Assembly (NCBI GenBank): GCA_023055425.1 | Contig: JALGPY010000006.1 | Location: forward strand, 89,935,935-89,999,934 | Length of the DNA stretch: 64,000 nucleotides | DNA from: Linanthus parryae | Lineage: Eukaryota; Streptophyta; Magnoliopsida; Ericales; Polemoniaceae | Reading direction: 5' to 3' | Part shown: positions 45,146-56,253 of the stretch, piece after piece | Layout: each line of letters starts with the position of its first letter | Numbering within the stretch: the first letter of the stretch is position 1 | Notes under the pieces: generated by a model | What the model was told of the DNA's origin: nothing | Databases searched by the model: none | The model's input: only the letters and a program-made list of their open reading frames with translations | Translations under genes and position numbers: made by a program

Positions 45146-46653
45146 GGGTAAAAGACATTTTCCACCCTCCAATTATGGAAAAAAGACATTTTGCCCCATG
45201 ATTTATAGAAAAAGACATTTTGCACCCCTGTCAGTGGATGGAGTTAACAGAATGGGCAAAATGACATATTTACCCTCACTTCGAGAAAAAATTACACTAC
45301 TATATAAACATTTTCTTCCCCTTATCCTTTCATTTGTAACCCCTAGAATCTCTCTCCTCTCCCTCATCCTCTCATTTCTTCTCCTCATCCTCGTCTCCCT
45401 CATCCTACCTGGAGAACGTCCTCATCCTCTCCGCCTTTTACTTCACCGACCACCACCAACCCTCCATCGGAACTCTAAACCACGAACCCACCTCCGTACC
45501 TCTCTCTGCCCCTCTCCTTCACCGACCCACCACCAAGCCTCCATCTTTCTCTCCTTAACCCCAATTGAAGCCAAACACCGACACTCCAGGACCCAACCCG
45601 CTGGTCGAAGAAGAATTCTTCGAAGTGGAGACGAACACGGAACTCGCACAGTAAGATTGGGCGAAGGACTTAGGAGAAGAGAGGGGAGATCGCTGGTGCG
45701 TTCGGCACTGCTGGGTTCGATCGGGTCGGCCCGGCTCTGGTTTGTCAGACGATTGCAGGGGTTCGCCTATGGAAACCAAGAGAGAGAGAGAAATAGGGCT
45801 GTAGGTGGTGACGGCGATGGGTTCGCCAGAATTTGCAGAGAAGGTGGCGGTGGTTTCGCTGGATAACAGGGACGGGAGTGGTGGTGGTGCTCTCGAAAAA
45901 CACGGCAGTGGGTTTGAGGCTCGTTCTTCGTCAATTTGCAAGGAGGCTGTGTGATTTTGTGAGGGGAATTGAAGTGTAAGTCGTGGAGATATAAGGGGGA
46001 TTGGGTTTTATTTGAGTTTTGGGTGAATTCGAATTGGGTGAGAGATCACTCTGAGGGTCAATTTGCATAGTCGCCGCTCATCTCTCTCTCCATCTATGGT
46101 TGAGTTCTTGGGTCAATTTTGGGTTCGATTTTCTGCTTGATTTTTATCGTTGTTTCGTCCCCTGTTTTCTCTCTCGTAGGAGTGAAAATATCAGATTGAT
46201 TGGTTGCTGAGAAGATTGTGGTTGATTTTGACAGAAAATAGTAAAAGACAGATTGTTCATCAAAATTGGGTGTGATGTGATTTATGTTCAAGGCATGATG
46301 AGCAATTGCAATTACACAAATGATGTTTTATGTTGAAAGTTTGGTGAGAATTGGTTCATTGTGTTGCTTGAGTTTGGTGGTGGTGGTGTTGGTGTTGGTG
46401 GTAGTGGGGGTGGTGTTCAAGAACATCAAAAATTCAATAATAAACAAAGGGAAGGGGTGTTATTTGTCCACAATATGTAAGGGTAAAATGGTCACAAAAA
46501 TTCAGTTTGCACCCCTCACTAACGGATTGTAACAGAAGGGTGGTATCTGTCCACCCTCCATCCACTGACAGGGGTGCAAAATGTCTTTTTCCATAAATCA
46601 GGGGGCAAAATGTCTTTTGTCCATAATTGGAGGGTGAAAAATGTCTTTTACCC
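45146..46653. mobile_element. Mutator-like element with gene-like cargo
   Basis: Length 1508 bp. The termini GGGTAAAAGACATTTTCCAC and (minus) GGGTAAAAGACATTTTTCAC are inverted repeats of about 100 bp, continuing through CCCTCCAATTATGG, AAAGACATTTTGC and CCCCTGTCAGTGGATGGAG. A perfect 9-bp duplication TTAAATCTT flanks it (45137-45145 and 46654-46662), the Mutator signature. No transposase is present. The interior has a TATA-like CTATATAAAC (45300-45309), a pyrimidine-rich leader and a GC-rich open region (to about 45866), as in a captured promoter and exon. Confidence 0.85.
45330..45866 (+). other. Open region inside the Mutator-like element
   Basis: A plus-strand frame of 240 codons spans 45144-45866, starting in the TIR. 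Its C-terminal half is Arg/Gly-rich and GC-rich. No domain was recognised. It may be captured host coding DNA or chance; opposite-strand frames of similar length also exist. Confidence 0.25.
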
Positions 46654-48636
46654 TTAAATCTTTCATATTCTAAAAATAGACTCAGAGAGGGTCATTTTTA
46701 AAGAAAATTCAACTCCGTAGCCTTTTTTTTTTAGGGAGATATGCTCATTTTAAGTTGCATGTTTTATGAATCTCTGTTTTTGAACAAGTTTTACCATTTT
46801 TGTAAAAAATCTCGTTTCCAGAAACTTATGGAACCAAATCTTTCTTGTGATAAAACTGGACACATAAGGGATTTATTCTTGAGAATATGGGCATTTTTCC
46901 TATTCTCCAAGTAGTAGTAATTGATCTTCAAAGTTGAAACTTTCTTCCAAACTTGTCTCTGCATAGCAGTCTTTGTTATTTTTGTAACTTGAGTTTTATA
47001 ATAGATATGCATGATTTTCTTGATGTTTCTGAAAGTAGACACATTTAGGTTCATTATACATTAATTTCAAAATTTTAGGAGATGATTTGATATGGTAAAT
47101 ATGGCTCCAAAGTTAGAGCTACAATTCTGTCCAGAATTGTAGTTTCACATTTTTTAGAAAACTTGAATTTTTGAACTTCTAGGTATTTTGTTGGACTTAT
47201 TTTGATAATTAAACATCACTATATGTGCATTAGTGAAATTTAGGACTATGTACATGTGGGTTTGCATTTTTATTATGCATGTGTAAATTGGTTATAACGA
47301 GTACGTCATACGTGTGATTGTAGACATCGACGCCGTAGGAGAGAGCGGTTGTCGTCGGAGTGCTAGGCTTAGTTTCTTGATTTTGATTGTGCTCCATCTC
47401 AGTGGTAAGTACATGTGTACAGCCTTTTCATATCAAATGTGCGCATGTGTGTGATGTTTCAAACGAATGCTTGTTATATGAAAAAGTATGAGAAAGCATG
47501 TTTTCTATTCGAAAGTTGTTAAACTATTTTCTTCATCTCCTTTGAGAACTCTCGAAAATTACTTGTGAAATGTTGATATTCCGATTCTGGTTATGTGAAA
47601 GAGAAGAAATAAAATACCTCTAATAGACTTAGGACGATGTACAGAGTACTGTTATTAATGGGAGGCATCAAGCGATCCTCCATTTTCTTATGGCTAAGAC
47701 CATTGAAGCAATGCTTCTTATTATTGGATAGAATATTAATGTTCACAAATCCGCCCCCGATGAGCCAAAATGTATCAAGATATTGAGGCCAAGGGTTTTA
47801 TAGATCTATAGAGTGCTACTTATACTTGTAAGGGTTACTACGGTATAGGGGTGTCGACACTTAAGGCCTTTTAGCTAATGTTGTGAGCGGGGTTGACGAA
47901 TGGTATCCCTTAACGCTCGGGTGAAATAGGGTTTGATAGACCCTAGAAGGAACCCTTAGTGATTATTTCGTGATCCCTCTGTCTACATCGATCCTGCTGA
48001 TGGCTCTGGACATGCATCAGCTAAACTTAACGGTTAAAGTAGAATTGAAAGAAAGTTTGATTATTCTATTGATGTTGTTTGTGGCTCAGGATTGCCCTAA
48101 TAAATTGAAATGATTTGGAATACTCTGGCTACTCATGAACGAAGTTATTCTCTTAAATGGACTTGTTTACTCTTGATATGTTACCAACTACTCGTGGTTT
48201 CCCAATGTTATTAAATTGAGAGGTTTTTGTTACTCGGTTACTACCAATTGTTCCAAATTCTCCAACATGATAGTTTTACTGTTTAAATCTTTTGATTTGT
48301 TTTAACTCATGCTTCCGTGCCACTCGTTACTTTACATGTAGTAGTATGTATTTACTCAGTTTTTACTGATCATTTCTTCAAAACTGCGTCGACTTTTGCT
48401 ATTTTAAAACCGCAGGTCATCAATCAAGGTTGGGGAATGGGAACTCGAATCGAGACGAAGAAGTTTAGTTAAGTCAGATCACATAGTAGATCACAAACTT
48501 GGTGTTTTAAATTGTACTTATTATCGAGATTTTGTAACGTACTTTAACCGAAATGTAAACTTAATAGTTAATAATCTACTTTTGGTTATCGATTATCGCT
48601 TTAACCCTGAACCGAGATCCGGGTTGTTTCAATATC

Positions 48637-49852
48637 CTTCAAAGTCAGTATCTGTATAGCCACACAAAGAGAAGATAGATTGTTTAGTACCTAAGTCTTT
48701 GGTACCATTGAGATATCAAAATATTCTCTTAACTGCAGTCAAGTGTGATTCTTTAGGATCAGCTTGAAATCTAGCGCACATGCAAACACAGAAAATGATA
48801 TCTAGTCTGCTAGCTGTGAGGTAGAGTAATGATTCAATCAAACCTCTATACTCTTTCCCATTCACACTCTCACCATATTCATCTTTGTCTAAATACAATG
48901 TAGAACTCATGGGGGTCTTGATCTCTTTGGATTGAGACATATTATACTTGTTTATCAAATCTCTTGTGTACTTGCTTTGATGTAGGAATATGCCTTTCTT
49001 CATCTGATGAATTTGAAGTCCAAGAAAGAAGTTCAATTCTCCCATCAAGCTTATTTCAAATCCCCTGCTCATAAGACTTGAGAACTCCTTTCAAAGAAGA
49101 TCATTAGTAGCTCCAAACAGAATATCATCAACATAAATTTAAACTACAAGCTTGTATTTTTCATGAGTCTCTATTAAAAGGGTCTTATCTACTAATCCTC
49201 TTTTGAAATCATTTTCCAGTAGAAATTTTGACAATCTTTCATACCAAGCCCTTGGAGCTTGTTTCAAAACATAAAGATCCTTGTCAAGTTTGTAAACATG
49301 ATATGGAAACTTGTCATTTTCAAAACCTGAAGGTTGAGCAACATAAACTTCTTCTTGCAAATAGCCATTTAAAAATGCACACTTCACATCCATTTGAAAG
49401 GGTTTCATGTTCTTGTGAGATGCAAATGCAAGTAGAATTATAATTGCTTCTAACCTGGCAACATGAGCAAAAGTTTCTTCATAGTCAATACCTTCTTCTT
49501 GATTGTAGCCTTGAGCTACTAATCTAGCTTTTATCCTGATTACCTTTCCATTCTCATATAATTTGTTTCTCAATACCCATCTGGTGCCAATAACAGACTG
49601 ATTTCTTGGTGGAGGAACTAGATTCCAAACCTTGTTCCTTTCAAAATCATTGAGTTCGCTTTGCATAGCTATAATCCAGTCTGCTTCTTGTAATGCTTCC
49701 ATCACAGTTTTAGGGTCTACAAGAGAGATAAAAGCATTAAAAGCACAAAGGTTCTTCAGCTGTGATCTGGTTTGTGTACCTGCGGTTGGATCAGAAATAA
49801 TATTATCATCAGGATGAGATGAGAGATATTTGAATCTCTTCCTTGGTGTCAA
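48637..49852 (-). pseudogene. RT and RNase H start of Sirevirus copy C
   Basis: Frame 49852-49139 gives the RT N-terminal and palm region ([57 protein letters not shown]). After one stop the catalytic YVDDILFGATND follows, then EISLMGELNFFLGLQ (49072-48716) and the RNase H start RYLNGTKDLG and CGYTDTDFEGY up to the solo LTR. Stops are near 49137 and 49090. Confidence 0.9.
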
Positions 49853-50640
49853 AGTTTCAAGCTCTCCAATTTGTTTTTCAAGTTTTTGAGAACTTGAAGT
49901 AGTAGCTTGATATGCTGTCTTCTCAGGATATTTTGTTTCAAGGCTTTAAAAATTAGTTTCAAGACCTTGAACATACCTTCTTTGTTCCTGTAATATTTCC
50001 TTGGAACCTTCTGAGGATTCTTCTTCCGTATCTGAATCACGCTTGTTCAGGTTAAGATCTGCAAAACCATCACTAAAAGAACCATCATAGCTTTCTTCAA
50101 ATATAACATGAATGCTTTCTTCAACAAGCTTGGTTCTCTTATTATAAACTCTATAGGCTTTGCTTGTCTGTGAATAGCCAAGAAAAATACCTTCATCACT
50201 TCTTGCATCAAACTTACCAAGATTGTCCTTACCATTATTGTGGATAAAGCATGTACAACCAAAATGTTTGAAGTAAGAAATGTTTGGCTTTCTTCCTTTG
50301 AACAGCTCATAAGGGGTCTTCTTCAGAATATGTCTGATCAAGCACCTGTTAAGAATGTAGTTAGCTGTATTCACAGCTTCTGCCTAAAAATACTTTGGCA
50401 ATTTGTTTTCCACAAGCATTGTTCTTGATACGTCTTCAAGATTCCTGTTCTTTCTTTCAACAACTCCATTTTGTTGAGGAGTTAAAGTTCTTTGGTTTGA
50501 ATCAGCTTCTAGTTTGCTTGCCTTGTGCACATGCCTTGCATACTTCTTTATCTTTGAACTTGATAGAGGGTAGCTCTTACTAATTTCTTGGAAACTAGCT
50601 AGTTCAAGGTATGCAAGCTAATGTGTCCCAACTTTCTATG
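49853..50640 (-). pseudogene. Deleted integrase of Sirevirus copy C
   Basis: From right to left: a degraded zinc-binding start (CTRQAN context), a direct jump to LTPQQNGVVERKNRNLED (about 50480), then the integrase C-terminus (YELFKGRKPNISYFKHFGC, DNLGKFDARSDEGIFLGYSQ, EESIHVIFEESYDG). The catalytic core with both Asp residues is missing, so this copy cannot make an active integrase. Confidence 0.8.
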
Positions 50641-50649
50641 CCAAAGCTT

Positions 50650-51069
50650 TTAATCTTGTTTCAAGGCCTTGAGACACTTCAAGTGTTCTCCTGCAACTTT
50701 GTTAGTTTGCAAGGTAAAGACATTGTTTGACCTAGAGGCAGTGAGGATGCAATTGCCATATTTCTCATCTTGCACCACACATTTCTCTTTGTCAAAGATA
50801 ACCTTTTTACCTTTATCACAAAGCTGAGATACACTAAGCAAGTTAAATTTCAAAGTATCAACTAGATATAAATCAGAAATGGAATTTTCAGAATCTGTAC
50901 CAACTTTACCAATACCAAGAATGTTGCACTTTCCTTTGTCACCAATTGTAATTGAACCTTCAGATTGCTCCTTCAATTCTGAGAACAAATATCTCTTTCC
51001 ACTCATATGTCTTGAGCAACCACTGTCCATAAACCATTTTTGTTCTTTGGTCTTGGTGAAAACTTGCAA
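50650..51069 (-). pseudogene. Protease and GAG-pre-integrase of Sirevirus copy C
   Basis: Contains the Copia aspartic-protease motif WFMDSGCSRHMSG near its start, then LYLVDTLKFNLLSVSQLCDK, a typical pre-integrase phrase, and a terminal LKCLKALKQD. The frame is open for 139 codons but is separated by stops from gag and integrase. Confidence 0.85.
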
Positions 51070-51076
51070 ACACCAT

Positions 51077-52960
51077 TCACTGCCTTACCCAACTGTTAGA
51101 CCAAGTGTGGAATTTAGATTCATATTCAGGATCAACCATGTTGGGTGGTCTAACCCCTTTAGGAACCAAAATCTGTCTAACTTGGCCTTTGAGTTGAAAG
51201 GGATAAGTATTCCTCATTATGTGAGGGTCTCTTCTTCTAAAAGGACAAGTCATCTTAACATGACGAATCTTATTGCAGTAATGGCCCTTAGGAGATGTTT
51301 TGCTTCCAGCTTTCACAAATCTGGTATTGTTCTTTCTGGGAAAAATTGGATTGTATCCAATGCCAGTTTTGTGAACATACTTTAAGCTACCTCCAAGAAT
51401 TAAGTTCAGGATGTGTTCTGAGCCTGCAAGTCTTGTTTTGATTGATTCAGATTCTTGAAGTTTCTCAGTTAGAGTAGTCTTTTGTTTATCCAATTCATCA
51501 ACTTGATGTCTTATATTAACAATACTGTCACTCAAATGAGAGTTCTCAGTGACTACTTTCTTGACTTGTGTTTTCAAGGCTTTGTAACTGCTTTTCAAGG
51601 CCTTGAAATCACTGTCAATTTTCTTTTGAGAATTTTCAAGGTTCTGATTCAGACAAACAAGATGCAAGTTTTATTTTGCTTCCTCATGAACTTTTTTTTT
51701 TTCAAAACTCTAATTTCTTTCAGATAGTCCCCTTCATTTAAAAGCATTGTTCTAAGATAATCAGAGAGAGCTTTTGTTGGTTTTGAAATCAAGTAGTTTA
51801 CCATTACCTCAATATTCATTTCAGAACTTTCATCATGCTTGGCCATAAAGCATATGTTGGCATGCTCTTCTTCAGATTCAAAATCACTTGAGGATTCTGA
51901 ATCACTCCAGGAAGCTATCATAGCTTTCTTTGTTCTATCATGATCTTTATTTTGAAATTTCTTGCTCTTTTTGTGTGGACAGTCTCTGATAAGTGTCCTG
52001 CACCACCACACTCAAAGCAATTCATGACTTTAGGCTTATTTCCAAGTGAAGAAGATTTACCTTTGTAGTTTTTGCTATTTGAGAATTTGTGTCTATCTCT
52101 GCTGAAATCCTTGTTTCAAAGTTCTTCTTCATTTTGAGAATTCTGGTCAAGGCTTTCGAAATCAAAGCAATAGGATCTTCATCATCATCTCCAGTTTAAA
52201 GTCTTTGATATGGCTCATTCTCTTTTGCCTTGAGAGCTAGGTTTTTGACACCTTCTGCCAATTCTCCATCAACTTCATTCATGGATATTTCGTGTGTAAG
52301 GAGATTTCCTTGTAGGTCATCAAGTTGAAGTGATGAGAGATCTTGAGCTTCCTCAATAGCAGTAGTCTTTGGTTCCCGTTTTGCCTTTGGAAGACTTCTC
52401 AGAATCTTTCTAACCGTTTCTTCATTGGAAATGTGTTTTCTCAATGAATCAATATTTTTGACAATGTCAGTGAATCTTTTGAACATGTCTCTGGTTGACT
52501 CATATCCATTCATCTTGAATAGCTCATATTGCCTAAGATATATATTGATCTTGGTTTGCTTGACTTGGTTGGTTCGTTAAAAGGTTACCACAAGCTTATC
52601 CCAGATCCCCTTGGCAGTCTTGCAACCTGAGATCCTGTTGAATTCAACTGCACTCAAAGCACAATATAAGAGATTCATAGCTTTATAATTTTTGGAAAAT
52701 TTTTCTAACTCAGAAGCAGAGAGTGAGTCTTCAGATTTGGGATTTTTAATGCCATCTTTCTATGTGCAGAAAGTGTGAGGACCATTTTGAATGATAGTCC
52801 AAAGCTCTATATCTTGATCAATGATGAACATTTTCATCAAAGCTTTCCAGTGAACAAAATTGTCTTCACAGAAGAGAGGAGGTCTGTTAGCAGCTCTTCC
52901 TTGAGAGAAACCACCATCACCTAAGTACTCATAATCACAGATGGTTAAATCTATGCAGTG
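51077..52960 (-). pseudogene. Gag of Sirevirus copy C
   Basis: Fragments from right to left: a UBN2-type gag core (MNGYESTRDMFKRF, 52513-52196), a zinc knuckle at about 52025-51970 reading CFECGGAGH then, after a 1-base shift, RDCPHKKSK, an Asp/Glu/Ser-rich spacer (52011-51649), a coiled-coil-like segment (51667 down) and a second degraded knuckle HYCNKIRHVKMTCPF (about 51270). A long gag with two knuckles and coiled-coil is common in Sireviruses. Frameshifts and stops make it nonfunctional. Confidence 0.8.
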
Positions 52961-52966
52961 CTACAA

Positions 52967-52978
52967 GCTCTGATACCT
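52967..52978 (-). other. Primer-binding site of Sirevirus copy C
   Basis: Minus strand AGGTATCAGAGC differs by one base from the initiator-Met tRNA complement TGGTATCAGAGC. The adjoining 5' LTR is absent. Confidence 0.75.
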
Positions 52979-52982
52979 AACT

Positions 52983-53169
52983 CTTGTATATATATGTACT
53001 CTAACTTAGGCCAAGCAACTTCCTCGATCTTGATACCAAGTATGTGGGTTGCATCCCCGAAGTCTTTCATTGAGAAACACTTCCCTAGCCAATCTTTAAC
53101 AGATTTCAAGGTAGGAATGTCGTTTCCAATGAGTAGTATGTCATCCACAAACAATACTTGAAACAAAAT
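52983..53169 (-). pseudogene. Angela-type RT scrap, copy B3 (left part)
   Basis: Matches 40075-40240 of copy B2 at roughly 92% by eye. It encodes VDDILLIGNDIPTLKSVKDW and WLGKCFSMKDFGDATHILGI. The LTR element at 53170 splits it; the rest continues at 62433. Confidence 0.9.
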
Positions 53170-53404
53170 GACACAATCTAACCACAAGTGTATGGCCGTC
53201 GTGTGTAGTAATATCCGGAAATCCGGGTTTATCGAACCCAAAAAACTTGTCGTGAACTAATTAGTATGATTAACTTTATGTGGGCTAAGCGCGTTGTTTG
53301 TTTTCCTAAATTCTACTAAAATCGAAAAAGGACAATTATCACAACTAATTCGATGATTTAATTCACGATTAATAAATATTGATTTTAAGGAGTTTCTCAA
53401 TAAG

Positions 53405-55608
53405 TTGACAAAATCAGGATATCTCTACGGGTCACTAGGTATTTCTCGCGATATCGGATTTTATGTTTTGTTAACACGATGATTTACTATTCTAGCTAAA
53501 CGAGCATGAATGTGTTGAAGATGTCTCAACCAACACCTATACTTAAACTAGCAAAGCCGATGTCTCTAGCCTAAACGAGTTCAAATATGCATTAAGATCA
53601 TTACTCTTTGTTCTTAGCTAACTAGCAAGATTTCTCAACCCTAGATACGGCTAGTGTGTATTTCAATTTTCCGGGCAATGAATACCGATGTCTCTAACAT
53701 TCATAACCTAGATCTATCCTATCAACACGTCTATTGATAGCAAAGATGAATTAAACACATAAAATACACATAGCTAGATAAAAAGTTCATCAATTAAGCC
53801 AAACGCATGAAATCAAATCCATAAATCACAAATATCGTGATCAAACCCTAGCTCCCTACGAGATACCCTGAGAAAATTGTTTAGCTACTCAAAAACATGA
53901 TTCACGTACAAAGTTTCGTGATCAAATAACAAAACTAGAGAAGAAACAGAGTTTTAGAGGTCAAACGAATGATTCCAAGCTTCCTTGATCGTCTCCTATG
54001 CTCCAAGCTCTCTTCAACGTGATAGAGTACGTGATAATCCCCAAAAACATGCCCTAACCAAGTCTAATACGTTCTCCCAATGTTTAGAACAAGTTAGGAG
54101 TAATTACAAAGCAACCCCAAAAAGTTACAAAAAAAAATGACTAATTCAGGATATCTCTACGGGTCACTAGGTATTTCTCGCGATATCGGATTTATGTTTT
54201 GTTAACACGATGATTTATTAGTCTAGCTAAACGAGCATGAATGTGTTGAAGATGTCTCAACCAACACCTATACTTAAACTAGCAAAGCCGACGTCTCTAG
54301 CCTAAACGAGTTCAAATATGCATTAAGATCATTAATCTACTCTTTGTTCTTAGCTAACTAGCAAGATTTCTCAACCCTAGATACGGCTAGTGTGTATTTC
54401 AATTTTCCGGGCAATGAATATCGATGTCTCTAACATTCATAACCTAGCTCTATCCTATCAACACGTCTATTTATAGCAAAGATAAATTAAACACATAAAG
54501 TACACATAGCTATATACAAAGTTCATCAATTAAGCCAAACACATGAAATCAAATCCATAAATCACAAATATCGTGATCAAACCCTAGCTCCCTACAAGAT
54601 ACCCTTAGAAAAGTGTTTAGCTACTCAAAAACATGATTCACGTACAAAGTTTCGTGATCAAATAACAAAATTAGAGAAGAAACGGAGTTTTAGAGGTCAA
54701 ACGAATGATTCCAAGCTTCCTTGATCGATTCCTAAGCTCCAAGCGCTCTTCAACGTGATATAGTACGTGATAATCCCCAAAAACATGCCCTAACCAAGTC
54801 TAATATGTTCCCCTAATGTTTAGAACAAGTTACGAGTAATTACAAAGCAACCCCAAAAAGTTACAAAAAAAATTGACAAAATCAGGATATCTCTACGGGT
54901 CACTAGGTATTTCTCGTGATTTCGGATTTATGTTTTGTTAACACGATGATTTATTATTCTAGCTAAACGAGCTTGAATGTGTTGAAGATGTCTCGACCAA
55001 CACCTATACTTAAACTAGCAAAGCCGATGTCTCTCGCCTAAACGAGTTCAAATATGCATTAAGATCATTAATTTACTCTTTGTTCTTAGCTAACTAGCAA
55101 GATTTCTCAACCCTAGAAACGGCTAGTGTGTATTTCAATTTTCCGGGAAATGAATATCGATGTCTCTAACATTCATAACCTAGATCTATCCTATCAACAC
55201 GTCTATGGATAGCAAAGATGAATTAAACACATAAAATACACATAGCTAGATAAAAATTTCATCAATTAAGCCAAACGCATGAAATCAAATCCATAAATCA
55301 CAAATATCGTGATCAAACCCTAGCTCCCTACGAGATACCCTGAGAAAAGTGTTTAGCTACTCAAAAACATGATTCACGTACAAAGTTTCGTGATCAAATA
55401 ACAAAACTAGAGAAGAAACAGAGTTTTAGAGGTCAAACGAATGATTCCAAGCTTCCTTGATCGTCTCCTAAGCTCCAAGCTCTCTTCAACGTGATAGAGT
55501 ACGTGATAATCCCCAAAAACATGCCCTAACCAAGTCTAATACGTTCTCCCAATGTTTAGAACAAGTTAGGAGTAATTACAAAGCAACCCCAAAAAGTTAC
55601 AAAAAAAA
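53405..55608. repeat. Three 735-bp tandem units in the 3' LTR
   Basis: Units at about 53405-54138, 54139-54872 and 54873-55608, each beginning near CAGGATATCTCTACGGGTCA and ending CCCCAAAAAGTTACAAAAA. They are nearly identical apart from scattered substitutions and small indels. Noncoding. Confidence 0.95.
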
Positions 55609-55617
55609 TTATGCCCG

Positions 55618-55774
55618 AACTAGGTCGTGTGACCTAGTTAAGTAGGTCGTGCGACCTACTGTGCTGCCCAGAACAGGTCGTGCGACCTGTATAGTAGGTC
55701 GTGCGACCTACTTAAACTTGCTGAAATCCCCGACTAGGTCCTGCGACCTACTATTAGGTCGTGCAACCTAGTTA
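55618..55774. repeat. Hairpin array in the 3' LTR
   Basis: Six inverted repeats of the form AGGTCG-TG-CGACCT or variants. Flanking bases change in pairs: AACTAGGTC/GACCTAGTT, AGTAGGTCG/CGACCTACT, ACAGGTCG/CGACCTGT. Confidence 0.9.
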
Positions 55775-56239
55775 CTTCACCAAATTTCTCCATCTTCATC
55801 CCACTTGTTCCTCTTGCTTTCGAATCACTTCCCGGGCATCGTTCTTCATTCAATCCTCCATTTTGAGCTCTCCTCATGCCTCAACACTCGTATCATCTTC
55901 TCTTTAGCCTCTCTAGCACTTGATCCATCAACTCTCGCTTTCCTTCCCAAATCTCGAGCTCGTCTTACTTCCGAAGTTCGTTTCCTCTATCCACTTGCTC
56001 CTGGCGTGCTCCGGCCCTGAAAATCACAACATGAACACCGCGCGAAGATCGAATGTGACAAAATAAGATAAATAGCACATAAAATTAATCAAGAAACGCC
56101 CGGACTTCACATTTTTGCCTACGAACTCATTTTCTCAAATAAACACATGATTTACTCGAAAAGACGCAACATTCTCCATTATGAGCACACAAAATGTAGC
56201 AAAATAAGCAATAAAATAACTCCGAAAACGGAGTTATCA

Positions 56240-56253
56240 ACTACCCCCACACT
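56240..56253 (-). other. Polypurine tract of the non-autonomous element
   Basis: Minus AGTGTGGGGGTAGT directly precedes the 3' LTR start TGATAACTCC. Confidence 0.85.

Larger units (their letters stand above)
43842..48631 (+). mobile_element. Solo LTR (probable Ty3/Gypsy) nested in RNase H
   Basis: Starts TGTAATACCCCGTATTTTAG and ends GGGTTGTTTCA, giving TG...CA termini, with a perfect 5-bp duplication ATATC (43837-43841 and 48632-48636). Removing it rejoins the RNase H reading of copy C. After subtracting a nested 1.5-kb element it is about 3.27 kb with no gag or pol. The start resembles long LTRs of plant chromoviruses such as Tekay/Del; that family name is an inference. It is best read as a solo LTR left by LTR-LTR recombination. 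Confidence 0.75.
40687..52980 (-). mobile_element. Sirevirus-type Copia element, copy C
   Basis: Minus-strand element with, from right to left, a primer-binding site (52978-52967), gag, protease, a deleted integrase, RT, RNase H, an extra ORF, a purine tract and a 3' LTR. The 5' LTR is missing: the primer-binding site sits next to an Angela RT fragment. Two nested insertions lie in RNase H (43842-48631 and, inside that, 45146-46653). It belongs to the same family as the LTR at 1-1082 and copy D. Confidence 0.88.
53170..56239 (-). repeat. 3' LTR of the non-autonomous element (3070 bp)
   Basis: On minus TGATAACTCC...GATTGTGTCA. It contains three tandem 735-bp units and one hairpin array. It is about 728 bp longer than the 5' LTR, which is one unit. 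Confidence 0.92.

Noticed and set aside
55618..55774. CRISPR-like short repeat array
   Set aside because: Spacing is irregular, the repeats are hairpins inside an LTR and the DNA is a plant nuclear genome.
55805..56020. 71-86-codon open frame repeated in both LTRs (also 61953-62213)
   Set aside because: It is conserved only because LTRs are duplicates; no start context or domain supports a gene.
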